Positions 48,363 to 59,322 are shown, numbered from the stretch's first letter. The stretch: 64,000 nucleotides of DNA from Roseiarcus sp963779095 (GCA_963779095.1 CAVZWU010000018.1:1-64000), one strand, 5' to 3'. Numbers and translations: made by a program. The notes: generated from the letters alone by a model not told the origin.

Positions 48363-49865
48363 GTGGCGACGATGCCGCAACATAATCTCAGCATCCACGA
48401 CGCGTCAGCCCTCACATCCCGCCGACTGACCGAAGGGCAGACCACGGCGGGATTGAAACTCCCTATAGACGCGACTTGGTTGGCAAGCTGTCTCGCGTCC
48501 GCCAACGAAAAGCTCAGGGATCGCAGAATTGCGCTCCGGTGGACGGTCGGCATTCTGACTCTCGGGGCGGCGCTCAGGTTCGCATGGCTGGTTCATGATC
48601 GCTTTCGCATCGTAGATAGCGAAGCCTTCTTTGTGGCGCGCGCCTTCGCCACGAAGGGCGAACTGGCGGACGCCTATGGTCCTGGCTCTGGTCTCACCGC
48701 ACACCTGTCGCCGGGAATGCCATTGATGGTCGGGACTGTTTATCACTGGCTCGGGGTGGGCACGCTGCGGGCGGAATTCGTCCTGGCCTGCATTTCGCTG
48801 ACCTTCATTTATGTGAGCTTTCTGGCCTCAAACGCTGCGTTCAAGAGGCTGGGGATAGCGCCGATCGCGCGTATCGGCGCCCTTGCCGCACTCGCCCTGC
48901 TTCCACTGAACCTATTTTATGAAATGTGCGGCTTTCGGCATTGGGAGGGCGCACTCGCAGCGGCCGGAATTGCGCTCTGTCTGAGTCGCGCGCTTGAGCT
49001 GGACGGCGATGAACGGCGGCCAAGCTGGCCGGATTTGAGTGTGCTGGCGGCAGGCGGCGCCGTGTTAAGCCTATTCAGTCTCCCGGCCGCACTGGCCTGT
49101 TTCGGAATTCTGGGTCTACTCGCCCTGCGAACGCACGGTTGGACTGGTTTCGTGGGCGCGGCGGCGGCTTCGGCGGCGCTGTTCGTCGCGGTTTCCTACC
49201 CCTGGGCGCTCCGCAACGAAGCTGCGGTTGGCGCGATGGTATGGACCCGAACCAACTTTGGAATCAACTTCGCCGCCGGTTACCACGACAAGGCGATCAA
49301 TCTTTCCAAGGGACAGAAGGTCTTTGACGATCGCCTGGCTGAGATCTCGCCGTTTCTTCATCCCGCGGCGCTCGCCAAGCTGAAGGCGGCTGGGGGAGAG
49401 GTCGCCTACGACAGTCTTTTAACCGCACGTACCGAAGAGTGGATACGCCAGCATCCGGCGGGCGCTCTGAAAATCGCCGCGAGACACGTCCGGGAGTTCT
49501 ACTTCCCGTCGCGCTGGATGTTGCCCGCCGTTAGTCCGATACTTGTCCGTTTGAAGCAGGCCGCGATTTGGGCGATCGCCTTCGTCGGTTTCATGGGTTT
49601 GGGCGTAGGGCTCGCGCGCAAGAACTGGCGCTTTCTGTATGTGGCTGCGCCGTTGCTTCTGCTGATGCTGCCCTATGTCCTGGGCCAGCCGGTTCCTCGC
49701 TACTCCTATCCGGTCGGAGGGCTGCTTGTTTTCCTTGCTGCGGACCTGACCTGGCGCGCGAGCAAGTCCATGTGGAGCCGGCTCTCTTGGCGTCCGCACC
49801 CGCTGTTGGGCGGCTCGCGTGCGGCGCCTGCCGCAGGCGCTATTCCCGACAGCGGCATTTCTTGA
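48363..49865 (+). CDS. GT39/PMT-family-like membrane glycosyltransferase
   Basis: Intact 500-residue polytopic membrane protein. After a cytoplasmic N-terminus of about 60 residues comes a first helix and the loop RFRIVDSEAFFVARAFATKG, positioned like the acidic catalytic loop of PMT_2/GT39 enzymes, then about ten more helices and a C-terminal basic tail. Such enzymes move sugars from polyprenyl phosphate to periplasmic acceptors; the acceptor is unknown. Start GTG 48363 or ATG 48372. It lies in the less GC-rich accessory stretch. Confidence 0.65.
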   Translation: MATMPQHNLSIHDASALTSRRLTEGQTTAGLKLPIDATWLASCLASANEKLRDRRIALRWTVGILTLGAALRFAWLVHDRFRIVDSEAFFVARAFATKGELADAYGPGSGLTAHLSPGMPLMVGTVYHWLGVGTLRAEFVLACISLTFIYVSFLASNAAFKRLGIAPIARIGALAALALLPLNLFYEMCGFRHWEGALAAAGIALCLSRALELDGDERRPSWPDLSVLAAGGAVLSLFSLPAALACFGILGLLALRTHGWTGFVGAAAASAALFVAVSYPWALRNEAAVGAMVWTRTNFGINFAAGYHDKAINLSKGQKVFDDRLAEISPFLHPAALAKLKAAGGEVAYDSLLTARTEEWIRQHPAGALKIAARHVREFYFPSRWMLPAVSPILVRLKQAAIWAIAFVGFMGLGVGLARKNWRFLYVAAPLLLLMLPYVLGQPVPRYSYPVGGLLVFLAADLTWRASKSMWSRLSWRPHPLLGGSRAAPAAGAIPDSGIS

Positions 49866-50066
49866 CTAAATCAGAAATAGACGCTATACATATTCCCATT
49901 GGCAGAATCCTGTCCGGCGCCTCCCGGCCTGGACACGAGACGCCAATAGCTGTTTGAACGCTTGATCGATCACAACCCTCGCGCGAGTGGGGGCCGAGGA
50001 AATTTTTTCTAGTTTTTTCGGCCGTAACCCATTGAAAAGTTCAGATTTCGAAAAGTGAAAGAAAGC

Positions 50067-50092
50067 AAAAGAAAGCCATTTCGCTTTCTTTT
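50067..50092 (-). terminator. Rho-independent terminator after hisN
   Basis: A perfect ten-base stem (AAAAGAAAGC / GCTTTCTTTT) with a six-base loop lies about 70 bases past the hisN stop. On the minus strand it is followed by a T-rich stretch. Confidence 0.7.
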
Positions 50093-50159
50093 AGTTGCGT
50101 TTGCTTGCATTGGCTTTGGGAGGATTCGCGTCCTGGTTGAACCGCCGCTCAGCGACCCC

Positions 50160-50979
50160 CTAGCCCTGGACGAGAATGCGCCGCGCCTGCTCATGGACCG
50201 CCGGGTCGCCGGCGGCGATGATTCGGCCGCCCTTGGCCGCCTCTTCGCCGTCCCAGGTCGTCACCACGCCGCCCGCCCCCTCGATGATCGGGATAAGGGC
50301 GACGATGTCGTGCGGCTTGATCGAGGTCTCGACGACGAGGTCGACGAAGCCCGCCGCGAGCGCGCAATAAGCGTAGCAGTCGCCGCCGTACCGGGTCAGC
50401 CGGACCTCGTTTTCGACGCGGCGGTAGGCTGCGCGGTTCGGCTCCTGGATCAGCATCGGGCTCGTCGTGAGGAGCGTCGCCTCGGCGAGAGAGGCGCAGG
50501 CGCGGGTGCGCAGGGTCCGCGTCATCCATTCGGACGGCGGCGAATCGCCGTGCGAGAGCGCCAAAGTGCGCAACTTGGCGCGCCTGCCGTCGCCATAGAA
50601 CCGCTCGCGGGTGAACGGCTGCGCCATCATGCCATAGACCGGCTGGCCGTGATGCATGAGGCCGATCAGCGTGCCCCAGGTCGGCAGGCCGGAAACGAAG
50701 CTCTTGGTCCCGTCGATCGGATCGAGGACCCAGACATATTCGGCCTCGGGACGGTCGCGCCCGTATTCCTCTCCGATCACGCCGTGGTCGGGAAAAGTCT
50801 GCGCGATCAACCGCCTCATGGCCGTCTCCGCGCCGCGGTCGGCCTCGGTCACCGGGTCGAACGAGCCGCCCGCCCGACTTGTCCTCGGCGCGAATCGCGC
50901 TGCGAAAAAACGGGAGAATCACCTCGCCCGAAACCTGCGCGAGCCGCTCAACGAAGGCCGCAAAGTCAACTGCGGTCAT
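50160..50979 (-). CDS. hisN: Histidinol-phosphatase, inositol-monophosphatase family (frameshifted)
   Basis: Dephosphorylates L-histidinol phosphate in histidine synthesis. The start ATG 50979 (MTAVDFAAFVERLAQVSGEV) and the main frame 50160-50852 join near 50865 (FDPVTEADRGAETAMRRLI). Metal and catalytic motifs are VIGEEYG, WVLDPIDGTKSFVSGLPTWG and YGGDCYAYCALAAGFVDLV. Length about 272 residues. The nearby N-formylglutamate amidohydrolase and cpdR are its usual neighbours in Hyphomicrobiales, which favours HisN over a generic inositol phosphatase. Confidence 0.85.
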
Positions 50980-51194
50980 TCAAAGCCCTCACAAACGCGT
51001 GAAAAGTCATGCTCTTTTCGCATAGCTACCATCCTTCTTCCTAATGACTATTGTTCCATAGATCTGAGCTATATCGTTTTAAGCATTTGTCATATTTAAT
51101 TAATTTGATTCCAAACCGGCCCGACCGGGTCAGAACCGAAATGCCACAGTGACCCGAATTCAGTGGGCGACCGCCCGTTGGTTGAAGAAAAGTC

Positions 51195-51223
51195 TTGCAA
51201 CGGCGGCGGCCAGCGACGATATT
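51195..51223 (+). promoter_or_regulatory. Candidate sigma-70 promoter for the small RNA
   Basis: TTGCAA (51195-51200) and GATATT (51218-51223) are separated by exactly 17 bases, giving a predicted start near 51230. The -10 box is imperfect. It directly precedes a hairpin-CCTCC-terminator arrangement. Confidence 0.45.
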
Positions 51224-51228
51224 GTTGC

Positions 51229-51318
51229 GGTGCGGCATGATCTGCCGCACATGCCCTCCTTGGGCGTTTCCTCCCTAGAACTCAAGGCCGCCGTGGCAAC
51301 ATGGCGGCCTCCTTTTTT
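51229..51318 (+). ncRNA. Candidate trans-acting small RNA with CCTCC anti-SD motifs
   Basis: About 90 bases with full sRNA architecture and no supported ORF. A perfect 8-base stem (GTGCGGCA / TGCCGCAC, 51230-51250) comes first. A single-stranded linker with two CCTCC motifs (GCCCTCCTTGG and TTCCTCCCTAG) follows. The end is a GC-rich terminator hairpin (AGGCCGCC / GGCGGCCT, 51285-51310) with a T run at 51313-51318. CCTCC motifs in loops pair with Shine-Dalgarno sequences in alphaproteobacterial sRNAs of the AbcR, alpha-r14 and CcsR types. I cannot assign a family. It lies between the divergent side of hisN and the 3' end of the formylglutamate gene. Confidence 0.55.
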
Positions 51319-51418
51319 GCCGGGTTCCCCGCTTTGCCATTTGTGCGGCGCACTCGGCTCCCGCTGCGGCGCCACATCACAGCGGATCGGCCCCCTTTTT
51401 AAGCCCCGTCTTGCGCCC

Positions 51419-52312
51419 TCACTCGGCCGCTAGACGGCCCGCATCTGGATCGCCGCCGAGCTCGAGCGCCAGCGCCTTCGCCGCCGCGAACAGATCGTCC
51501 CGCAGCGAGAGCCATCGTTCGGTCCGAACAATCCTGCGTTCGTCGAGATAGAGCGCCCGCGCGACCTCGATCTGAACCGCATGCACGCCGTCGGCGGGCG
51601 CGCCGAAGTGTTCGGTGATGAATCCGCCGGCGAACGGCTTGTTGCGACGGACCCGATAGCCCGCGCGTTTGAGGCTCGATTCGAGAATGTCGACCACGGC
51701 GGGCGCGGCGCTGGCGCCATAACGGTCGCCGAGCACAATATCGAGGCCGCTGACGTCAGCAGCGTTCGAGGGCATGGAGTGGCAGTCGAGCAGCGCCGCG
51801 ACCCCGAACCATCCGCGGGCGCGCTCGATCAGGGCTTTCAGTTGCGCATGATAGGGCCGGTACAGCCGCTCGATCCGGTTAAGGCCGTCAGCCACCGGGA
51901 TCGGCCTTTTGTAAATCGGCTGGGCGTCGCCAACCACTCTGGGAATCGTGCCCAGTCCAACCGCGACCCTTAGCGAGCGGGTGTTGGCGAATTCGGGCAG
52001 GCGCCCGTCGAAAATCTGTGGGTCGAGTTCGTAGGGCTCCCGGTTCACGTCCAGGTAAGCGCGCGGAAAGAGCGCGCGCAACAGGGGCGCGCCGAGCGCG
52101 ACGCAGGGCAGAAACAGCTCGTCGACGAAAGCGTCTTCCGAGCGGCGCAACGTCAGCGGATCGAGCCGGGAGGCGGCGAGAAAGCGCGGCGGATAGGTCG
52201 AGCCGGAATGAGGGGAACTGAAAACGAGAGGCGAAGCGAGCTTGGTCGGCTCGATCGTCTCGAACGGACGATCGAAGTCCTGGACCGCCGTCCGCTCGAC
52301 CTGTTCCATCAA
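51419..52312 (-). CDS. N-formylglutamate amidohydrolase (HutG-like)
   Basis: Zinc hydrolase releasing glutamate and formate from N-formylglutamate, or a related N-formyl amino acid. 297 residues, intact. Hallmarks are VFSSPHSGSTYPPRFL, the ALLDCHSMPS metal site and NKPFAGGFITEHFG. No other hut genes are nearby; the gene is found next to cpdR in many Hyphomicrobiales. ATG at 52312, with a second Met next to it. Divergent from cpdR, 142 bases apart. Confidence 0.88.
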   Translation of the reverse strand: MMEQVERTAVQDFDRPFETIEPTKLASPLVFSSPHSGSTYPPRFLAASRLDPLTLRRSEDAFVDELFLPCVALGAPLLRALFPRAYLDVNREPYELDPQIFDGRLPEFANTRSLRVAVGLGTIPRVVGDAQPIYKRPIPVADGLNRIERLYRPYHAQLKALIERARGWFGVAALLDCHSMPSNAADVSGLDIVLGDRYGASAAPAVVDILESSLKRAGYRVRRNKPFAGGFITEHFGAPADGVHAVQIEVARALYLDERRIVRTERWLSLRDDLFAAAKALALELGGDPDAGRLAAE

Positions 52313-52454
52313 CCCTCCGACAAGCGCTTGCTCCGAGCGCGCCGTTCGGCTTTATCATAGCGCCTAAGCCCGGCGCGACGCGAGCCTTGCGGGCCGGTTC
52401 AATAAATTTTTACTTGGGGCGCCGCAAAGTCGGAAACTTGGCCAGGGGAGAGTG

Positions 52455-52838
52455 ATGCAGACGCCGGTCGAGATTTCCGCCAAGATCCTGCTTGCGGAGG
52501 ACGATAACGATATGCGCCGCTTCCTCGTCAAGGCGCTGCAGAACGCTGGCTATGCGGTCACCTCGTTCGACAATGGGCTCTCCGCTTACAACCGATTGCG
52601 CGAGGAGCCGTTCGAGCTGTTGTTGACCGATATCGTCATGCCGGAGATGGACGGCATCGAGCTTGCGCGCCGGGCGACCGAGCTCGACCCGGAAATCAAG
52701 GTCATGTTCATCACCGGCTTCGCCGCGGTGGCGCTCAATCCCGGCAATGCGGCGCCGAAGGACGCCCGCATCCTCTCCAAGCCCTTTCATCTGCGCGACC
52801 TGGTGAACGAGGTCGAGCGGCTGCTCGCGGCGGCGTAG
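52455..52838 (+). CDS. cpdR: CpdR-type single-domain response regulator
   Basis: Receiver-only protein of 127 residues. In Caulobacter, CpdR primes ClpXP for cell-cycle proteolysis and is controlled by the CckA-ChpT phosphorelay. Acidic pocket residues are in LLAEDDNDMRRFL, the phosphoacceptor is Asp59 in LLLTDIVMPEMDG, then Thr87 (MFITGFAAVAL) and Lys109 (LSKPFHL). MFITGFAAVAL is strongly conserved in CpdR. ATG 52455 follows GGGGAGAGTG. No kinase gene adjoins, as usual. Confidence 0.9.
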   Translation: MQTPVEISAKILLAEDDNDMRRFLVKALQNAGYAVTSFDNGLSAYNRLREEPFELLLTDIVMPEMDGIELARRATELDPEIKVMFITGFAAVALNPGNAAPKDARILSKPFHLRDLVNEVERLLAAA

Positions 52839-52947
52839 CCCCCGATTCGGTTCGCGGCGTCGTAACCGGCCGCCGATGGCGCGCGCGGGCAAACCCCCGC
52901 GCTTCGTCCAAATCGCCGAGGCCACCCGCCTTCAGACGCCGTGCGCG

Positions 52948-53389
52948 TCAGAACCGGTACGGCACGCGGACGGAGCAGGAGCCGTAGTTCGGGAAGCAAT
53001 AGAACGGATAAGCGGCGATCGAACCTAGATCGGCGACCCCGCCAGCCACTCCCGTCGCGGCCGTGGCGACGGGGTTCGCGCGATAGTAGCGATGCCCGTT
53101 CCGCCATGCATAGTGCCGCGCGTAGCGGTGGGGATAGCGGCGCGCGCCGTTCTGCTGAGCGACCCTTGGCCCATGAGGCCCGGCTTCCGCCCAGCCTGGC
53201 GTTGTGGCCGGCTCGCTGAGCGAAGGAGCGGACGCGGTTGTCGGCGCGGAGCTTTGGGCCGTCGCGGGGACCCTTGGCGTAGGCGCTGGCGTAGATAGAA
53301 TCCGCGCGAGCCGCGGAAAGCGCGGATAACGAGACAAAAGCGGCCACGCCAAACGCGATGGCCGAAGCTCTAGGAACGCTGTAGGTCAT
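52948..53389 (-). CDS. Small secreted hypothetical protein (frameshifted)
   Basis: ATG 53389 with GGAGGT upstream starts a signal peptide (SAIAFGVAAFVSLSALSAARA). After a frame change near 53275 the mature part is rich in Ala/Pro/Thr, then Arg/Tyr/His (ARRYPHRYARHYAWRNGHRYY) and ends in FYCFPNYGSCSVRVPYRF with two cysteines. Similar short Tyr/His-rich exported proteins are common in Hyphomicrobiales. Function unknown. It is in tandem with the next Gly/Tyr-rich protein. Confidence 0.5.
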
Positions 53390-53542
53390 AATGACCTCCA
53401 TTGTTTGATCGGGTGCGGGCCGCGAGTGGCCCTCCTCCTCTAGGAAACACGCGCCCAATCAAACAGTTCCGTCCGGACATGAATCACGCGAGCAAATCGT
53501 CCCGTTTTAGCCAAGGCGATTTCGACCCGAAGCGGTTTGGCC

Positions 53543-53571
53543 AAAAAAACGGGCGGCCCAAAGGCCGCCCG
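53543..53571 (-). terminator. Rho-independent terminator after the Gly/Tyr/His-rich gene
   Basis: A nine-base GC stem (CGGGCGGCC / GGCCGCCCG) with a four-base loop, flanked by seven A residues, reads on the minus strand as a strong hairpin followed by seven T residues. Confidence 0.85.
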
Positions 53572-53583
53572 AAGGTGAAATCG

Positions 53584-54273
53584 TCAGGACACTAGCGGCG
53601 CCCGCCACCGCCAAAGTGGCGCGCCGCCGAAATGGCCGCCGCCGAAACTGCCCATGTGGCCGCCGCCGAAGCCGCCCATATGGCCGCCGCCGAAACCGCC
53701 CATGTGGCCGCCGCCGAAACCGCCCATGTGGCCGCCGCCGAAATGGCCGACGCCAAAGCCGCCCATATGGCCGAAGTTTCCGCCGGCGAAATGACCGTGG
53801 AAGCCGTTGCCATTAAAGCTGCGGCCGTAGCCTCCGCCATAGCCGCCATAGCCGCCGTAACCAAAGCCTAGACCCGGGCCGTAACCATAGCCGTAGCCGC
53901 CATCATACGGCCCGTAGCCGTAGCCGTAGTCGTCACAGGAACCATAGCCATAGCCGTAGCCGCCGCAGTCATACGCGCCGGCGACGCCCGCTCCGAGGAG
54001 GCCGCCGATCACTCCGACGACCGCCGCCGCGCCGGGGTCGTAGCCATAGCCATAGCCATTGCCATAGGCGTAACGATGCGTGTAGCCGCGGGCGTAATGG
54101 TGGACACTATGATTGGCATGGAGGCGCCCGTACGCGTGCGCAACATGCCGATAAACGCCATGGGAAGGGTGATGAACAACGCTCGCCGCGCTGGCGGCCG
54201 ACAGCGGGGATGACAAAGCCAAAGCAACTGCGCCGAGGGCTATGGCCGAAACACCAAAAATGCGAGGGGCCAT
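53584..54273 (-). CDS. Exported Gly/Tyr/His-rich repeat protein
   Basis: 229 residues with a signal peptide (residues 1-30) and ATG 54273 behind GAAAGGAGGT. The mature part has a His-rich start, a short hydrophobic glycine segment (AAAVVGVIGGLLGAGVAGAY), a GYGYGYG block, and tandem GGGHMGGF units (five close copies) at the C-terminus. Near the end a one-base shift would give RHFGGGGRR with a stop at 53592 instead of the off-composition PLWRWRAPLVS, so the end is uncertain. The composition suggests a flexible surface or metal-binding protein; no family function known. Confidence 0.7.
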   Translation of the reverse strand: MAPRIFGVSAIALGAVALALSSPLSAASAASVVHHPSHGVYRHVAHAYGRLHANHSVHHYARGYTHRYAYGNGYGYGYDPGAAAVVGVIGGLLGAGVAGAYDCGGYGYGYGSCDDYGYGYGPYDGGYGYGYGPGLGFGYGGYGGYGGGYGRSFNGNGFHGHFAGGNFGHMGGFGVGHFGGGHMGGFGGGHMGGFGGGHMGGFGGGHMGSFGGGHFGGAPLWRWRAPLVS

Positions 54274-54606
54274 GATGACCTCCTTTCGAGCTGCGCGCGC
54301 CGCGCGCCTGACATGTTAGGTAGACCGGCACAGCCACTTGACAAGGTGTCGACCTTCACACTTTCGTGCTTAAGTCAGTAATCGATCCGACAATCCGCAA
54401 GACCCTCGGCTAAAATAAAGTTTAACATGCTGACCTTTTCGCCTTGATACTCGCGGATCAGCGCCGCCGACCTGGTTCATGTAGAAGAATCGATCCTGAC
54501 TACGCTCGCGGCTCCTCTGCGCGCCGTATCCGTTTCGTGCGGCAAGCTAACCAAGACGCTTGCCAGCGCCACCCCGAAGCGACCGCAAAACCAGCGCTTA
54601 ACGGCT
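54274..54606. other. Intergenic region upstream of groESL
   Basis: About 330 bases between the divergent Gly/Tyr/His-rich gene and the groESL promoter. It is AT-richer in the middle (54370-54440), fitting a promoter for the minus-strand gene. I see no supported ORF or repeat. Confidence 0.5.
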
Positions 54607-54635
54607 CTTGACGCGGGCCGCCGCCGCGCCTATCT
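54607..54635 (+). promoter_or_regulatory. Heat-shock (RpoH) promoter of groESL
   Basis: CTTGAC (54607-54612) and CTATCT (54630-54635) with a 17-base spacer match the alphaproteobacterial sigma-32 consensus (CTTGA, CTATnT). It lies just before the CIRCE element and 78 bases before groES. Confidence 0.65.
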
Positions 54636-54643
54636 GCTCGCGG

Positions 54644-54670
54644 TTAGCACTCCTCCATGCCGAGTGCCAG
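54644..54670. promoter_or_regulatory. CIRCE element (HrcA operator)
   Basis: TTAGCACTC, nine bases, GAGTGCCAG: the left arm is a perfect CIRCE arm, the right deviates from GAGTGCTAA at two positions. It lies 43 bases before groES, the standard place for HrcA repression. groESL is therefore probably under dual HrcA and RpoH control. Confidence 0.85.
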
Positions 54671-54712
54671 CAACCGCGCCCCTATCGGGCGATTTCGAAA
54701 GAGGAAACATTC

Positions 54713-55030
54713 ATGAAATTCCGTCCCCTGCATGACCGCGTCGTCGTCCGTCGCATCGAAGGCGAGGAGAAGACGAAGGGCGGCATCATCATTCCGGACA
54801 CCGCCAAGGAGAAGCCGCAAGAAGGCGAAATCATCGCAGTTGGCCCGGGCGCCCGCGACGAAAGCGGCAAGCTCGTCCCCCTCGACGTCAAGGCCGGCGA
54901 CCGGATCCTGTTCGGCAAGTGGAGCGGCACCGAGGTCAAGATCGACGGCGAGGAGCTCCTGATCATGAAGGAGTCCGACATCATGGGCGTGATCGAAGGT
55001 ACGGCCTCGTCGTCCAAGAAAGCCGCCTGA
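54713..55030 (+). CDS. groES: Co-chaperonin GroES
   Basis: 10-kDa lid of the GroEL chaperonin, 105 residues. It starts MKFRPLHDRVVVRR, has the mobile loop EEKTKGGIIIPDTAKEKP, and ends ESDIMGVIEG. ATG 54713 has GAGGAA eight bases upstream; a longer frame upstream overlaps the CIRCE box and is not coding. First gene of groESL. Confidence 0.97.
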   Translation: MKFRPLHDRVVVRRIEGEEKTKGGIIIPDTAKEKPQEGEIIAVGPGARDESGKLVPLDVKAGDRILFGKWSGTEVKIDGEELLIMKESDIMGVIEGTASSSKKAA

Positions 55031-55082
55031 AATCAAGATCGTCCCAACACCATCTCAACTAATTTCTGAGGAATGAAAAGCA

Positions 55083-56726
<1,644 letters not shown>

Positions 56727-56755
56727 GTCCACGCCTCCAGGCGCAATCAATAAGG

Positions 56756-56787
56756 AAAGGGCGGCTTCGGGCCGCCCTTTTTGTTTT
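56756..56787 (+). terminator. Rho-independent terminator after groEL
   Basis: A perfect ten-base stem (AAAGGGCGGC / GCCGCCCTTT) with a five-base TTCGG loop, followed by TTGTTTTG; about 30 bases past the groEL stop. Confidence 0.9.
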
Positions 56788-56988
56788 GAGGGCGGCGCTG
56801 CCGCGCCCCGTGAACGGCGCCGCAATTCTATACGGCGGCGCCTAATTTTGCGGCGGCGGCTCGATCGAACCTCGCCATGGCGGCCGGAAACCCTCCTTTC
56901 TGACAACGCTTGAGCCCCTTGAGGCGGGCGCCGCAGCTGGCACGGGCGTTGCAAACCGAGCCAAGGACCGACCGTCAATCGTGAGGTG

Positions 56989-57991
56989 GTGTTGGAGCCG
57001 GCCGACCTCGAACTCGTTCACCTGACCAAGCGCTACGGCGACGACGGCCGCGGTCGACGCGATCGATCTCAAGGTTCCCGCCGGCGCCTATTGCTGTCTG
57101 CTGGGTCCGTCGGGCTGCGGCAAGACGTCGACCCTGCGCATGATCGCCGGCCATGAGCGCGCGACCGAAGGCGACATCCTGATCGGCCCGGCGAATGTCA
57201 CCGGCTTGCCGCCGGCCAAGCGCGGCACGGCGATGATGTTCCAGAGCTACGCGCTCTTTCCCCATCTCTCCTGCCTCGACAATGTCGCCTTCTCGCTCAA
57301 GATGAAGGGCGTCGACAAGGCGACCCGGCGAAAGAAGGCGATGGAGTTCCTCGAGCTCGTCGCCATGACGCCCTACGCCGAGCGGGTGCCGGCGCAATTG
57401 TCGGGCGGCCAGCAGCAGCGCGTCGCGCTCGCCCGCGCGCTCGTCACCGATCCGCAGATTCTGCTGCTCGACGAGCCGCTCTCGGCGCTCGATCCCTTCC
57501 TGCGCGTGCGCATGCGCGCCGAATTGCGCCGGTTCCAGAAGCAGCTCAACATTCCCTTCATCCACGTCACCCACGGCCAGGACGAGGCGCTCGCGCTCGC
57601 CGACCTCGTGGTGGTGATGAACAAGGGCCGCATCGAGCAGACCGCGAACCCGCGCGACGTGTTCGAGAAGCCGGCGACTGAGTTCATCGCCCGCTTCCTT
57701 GGCGGCCATAACGTGATCGACACGCCCGCCGGTCCGGTCGCGGTGCGCGCCGACAGGATCGCTCTTCGGCGCAACGGCGCAGGCGCGAACGACGCGCGGC
57801 TCGCGGCGATCGTCCGCGCCATCGAATACCAGGGCGCGCATTATCAGGTCTCGCTGGACCATCCGGGCTTCACCGAACTCACGGCGCTGGTCAGCGACGA
57901 GCAGTTCGCCGGCGAGCCGTTGAGCGTCGGCGACAATGTCTCGGTTCTCTGGGCCGACAAGGATGTTCACGCGCTTGCCCCGGCGCCGTGA
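56989..57991 (+). CDS. Spermidine/putrescine-type ABC transporter ATP-binding protein (frameshifted)
   Basis: PotA-like ATPase. The N-terminal start (LEPADLELVHLTKRYGD) begins at a GTG/TTG cluster near 56989, and the frame changes near 57045. After it come Walker A GPSGCGKT, signature LSGGQQQRVALARAL and Walker B ILLLDEP, then a TOBE-like C-terminal domain (AIVRAIEYQGAHYQVSL). Joined length about 333 residues. The exact start is uncertain because GTG, GTG and TTG follow each other. First gene of a PotA-D-B-C order operon. Confidence 0.85.
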
Positions 57992-58029
57992 ACGCCTCCC
58001 GGAACAACGAGAGCTAAAAGGAGAGAGCA

Positions 58030-59322
58030 ATGTCCAAGCACGTCAAGACGGCGAAAGGCGTATCCCGCCGCGCCATGCTGAAAGGAGCAGCGGGCCTCGC
58101 CGGCGCCGCCGCCGGTTCAGGCGCGATCACCGGCTTTCCGGCCGTCTGGTCGCAGGAGGACAAGGTGCTGCGCTACCTCGGCACCGCGGTGAACCAGTCG
58201 GACGAAATGACCAAGAAGGTGAAGCAGGAGACCGGGATCACGATCCAGAACATCGTCGCCACCACCGACGACGTGACCAAGCGGGTGATCACGCAGCCGA
58301 ACTCGTTCGACATTCTCGACACCGAATATTTCAGCCTCAAGAAGCTGGTGCCGTCGGGCAACATCCTGCCGATGGACGCCAAGAAGATCAAGGAGTTCGA
58401 CAACATCACGCCCGTCTTCACCAAGGGGCAGTTGCCGAACGGCAAGGTAATCGGCGACCAGGGCACCGCGCCCAAGAAGGTGATGTTCGTCGAGGGCCCG
58501 CACTCGACGAAATTCTCGAAGACGCCGACCGAATGGGTGACGCTGATCCCGACGGTCTACAACGCCGACACGCTCGGCATCCGCCCCGACCTCATCAAGC
58601 GGCCGATCGAGCACTGGTCCGAATTGCTGAACCCCGAGTTCAAGGGCAAGGCCGCGATCCTCAACATCCCCTCGATCGGCATCATGGACGCCGCGATGGT
58701 GGTCGAATCGCTCGGCAAGTACAAATATCCCGACAAGGGCAACATGACGAAGCCCGAGATCGACATGACGATGGGCGTGCTGACCGAGGCCAAGAAGGCC
58801 GGCCAGTTCCGCGCCTTCTGGAAGGACTTCAACGAGAGCGTCAACCTGATGGCGTCGGGCGAGACGGTCATCCAGTCGATGTGGTCGCCGGCGGTGACCG
58901 CGGTCGCACCAAGGGCATCCCCTGCGTCTTCCAGCCGCTGAAGGAAGGCTATCGCTCCTGGGCGTCAGGCTTCTGCATGTCGAAGGGCGTGACGCCAGAA
59001 GCAGGCGGACATGATCTACGAGTTCGTCAACTGGTACCTTCGGGATGGGCGGGCGCCTATCTCAACCGGCAGGGCTATTATTCCGCGGTGCTGTCCACCG
59101 CCAAGGCCAATATGGAGCCCTACGAATGGGCCTATTGGATGGAAGGCAAGCCGGCCGAGAAGGACATCCACGCCCCCGACGGCTCGCTGATCGAAAAGGC
59201 CGGCGCCGTGCGCGACGGCGGCTCCTACGACGACGCGCATGGGCGCGGTCGCCTGCTGGAACTCGGTCATGGACGAGAACGACTACATGGTCCGCAAATG
59301 GAACGAGTTCATCGCCTCCTGA
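58030..59322 (+). CDS. Polyamine-type ABC transporter substrate-binding protein, Tat-exported (frameshifted)
   Basis: PotD/PotF-like periplasmic protein of about 430 residues. The N-terminus carries a Tat signal (SRRAMLKGAAGLAGAAAGS, Arg13-Arg14). The mature part shows DILDTEYFSLKKLVPSGNIL and AAILNIPSIGIMDAAMV. Frame changes near 58908 and 59000 precede the restored C-terminus (EFVNWYL, GAYLNRQGYYSAVLSTAK, ending VRKWNEFIAS at 59322). ATG 58030 has AAAGGAGAGAGC upstream. Actual ligand (polyamine or other) is inferred only from family. Confidence 0.82.
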
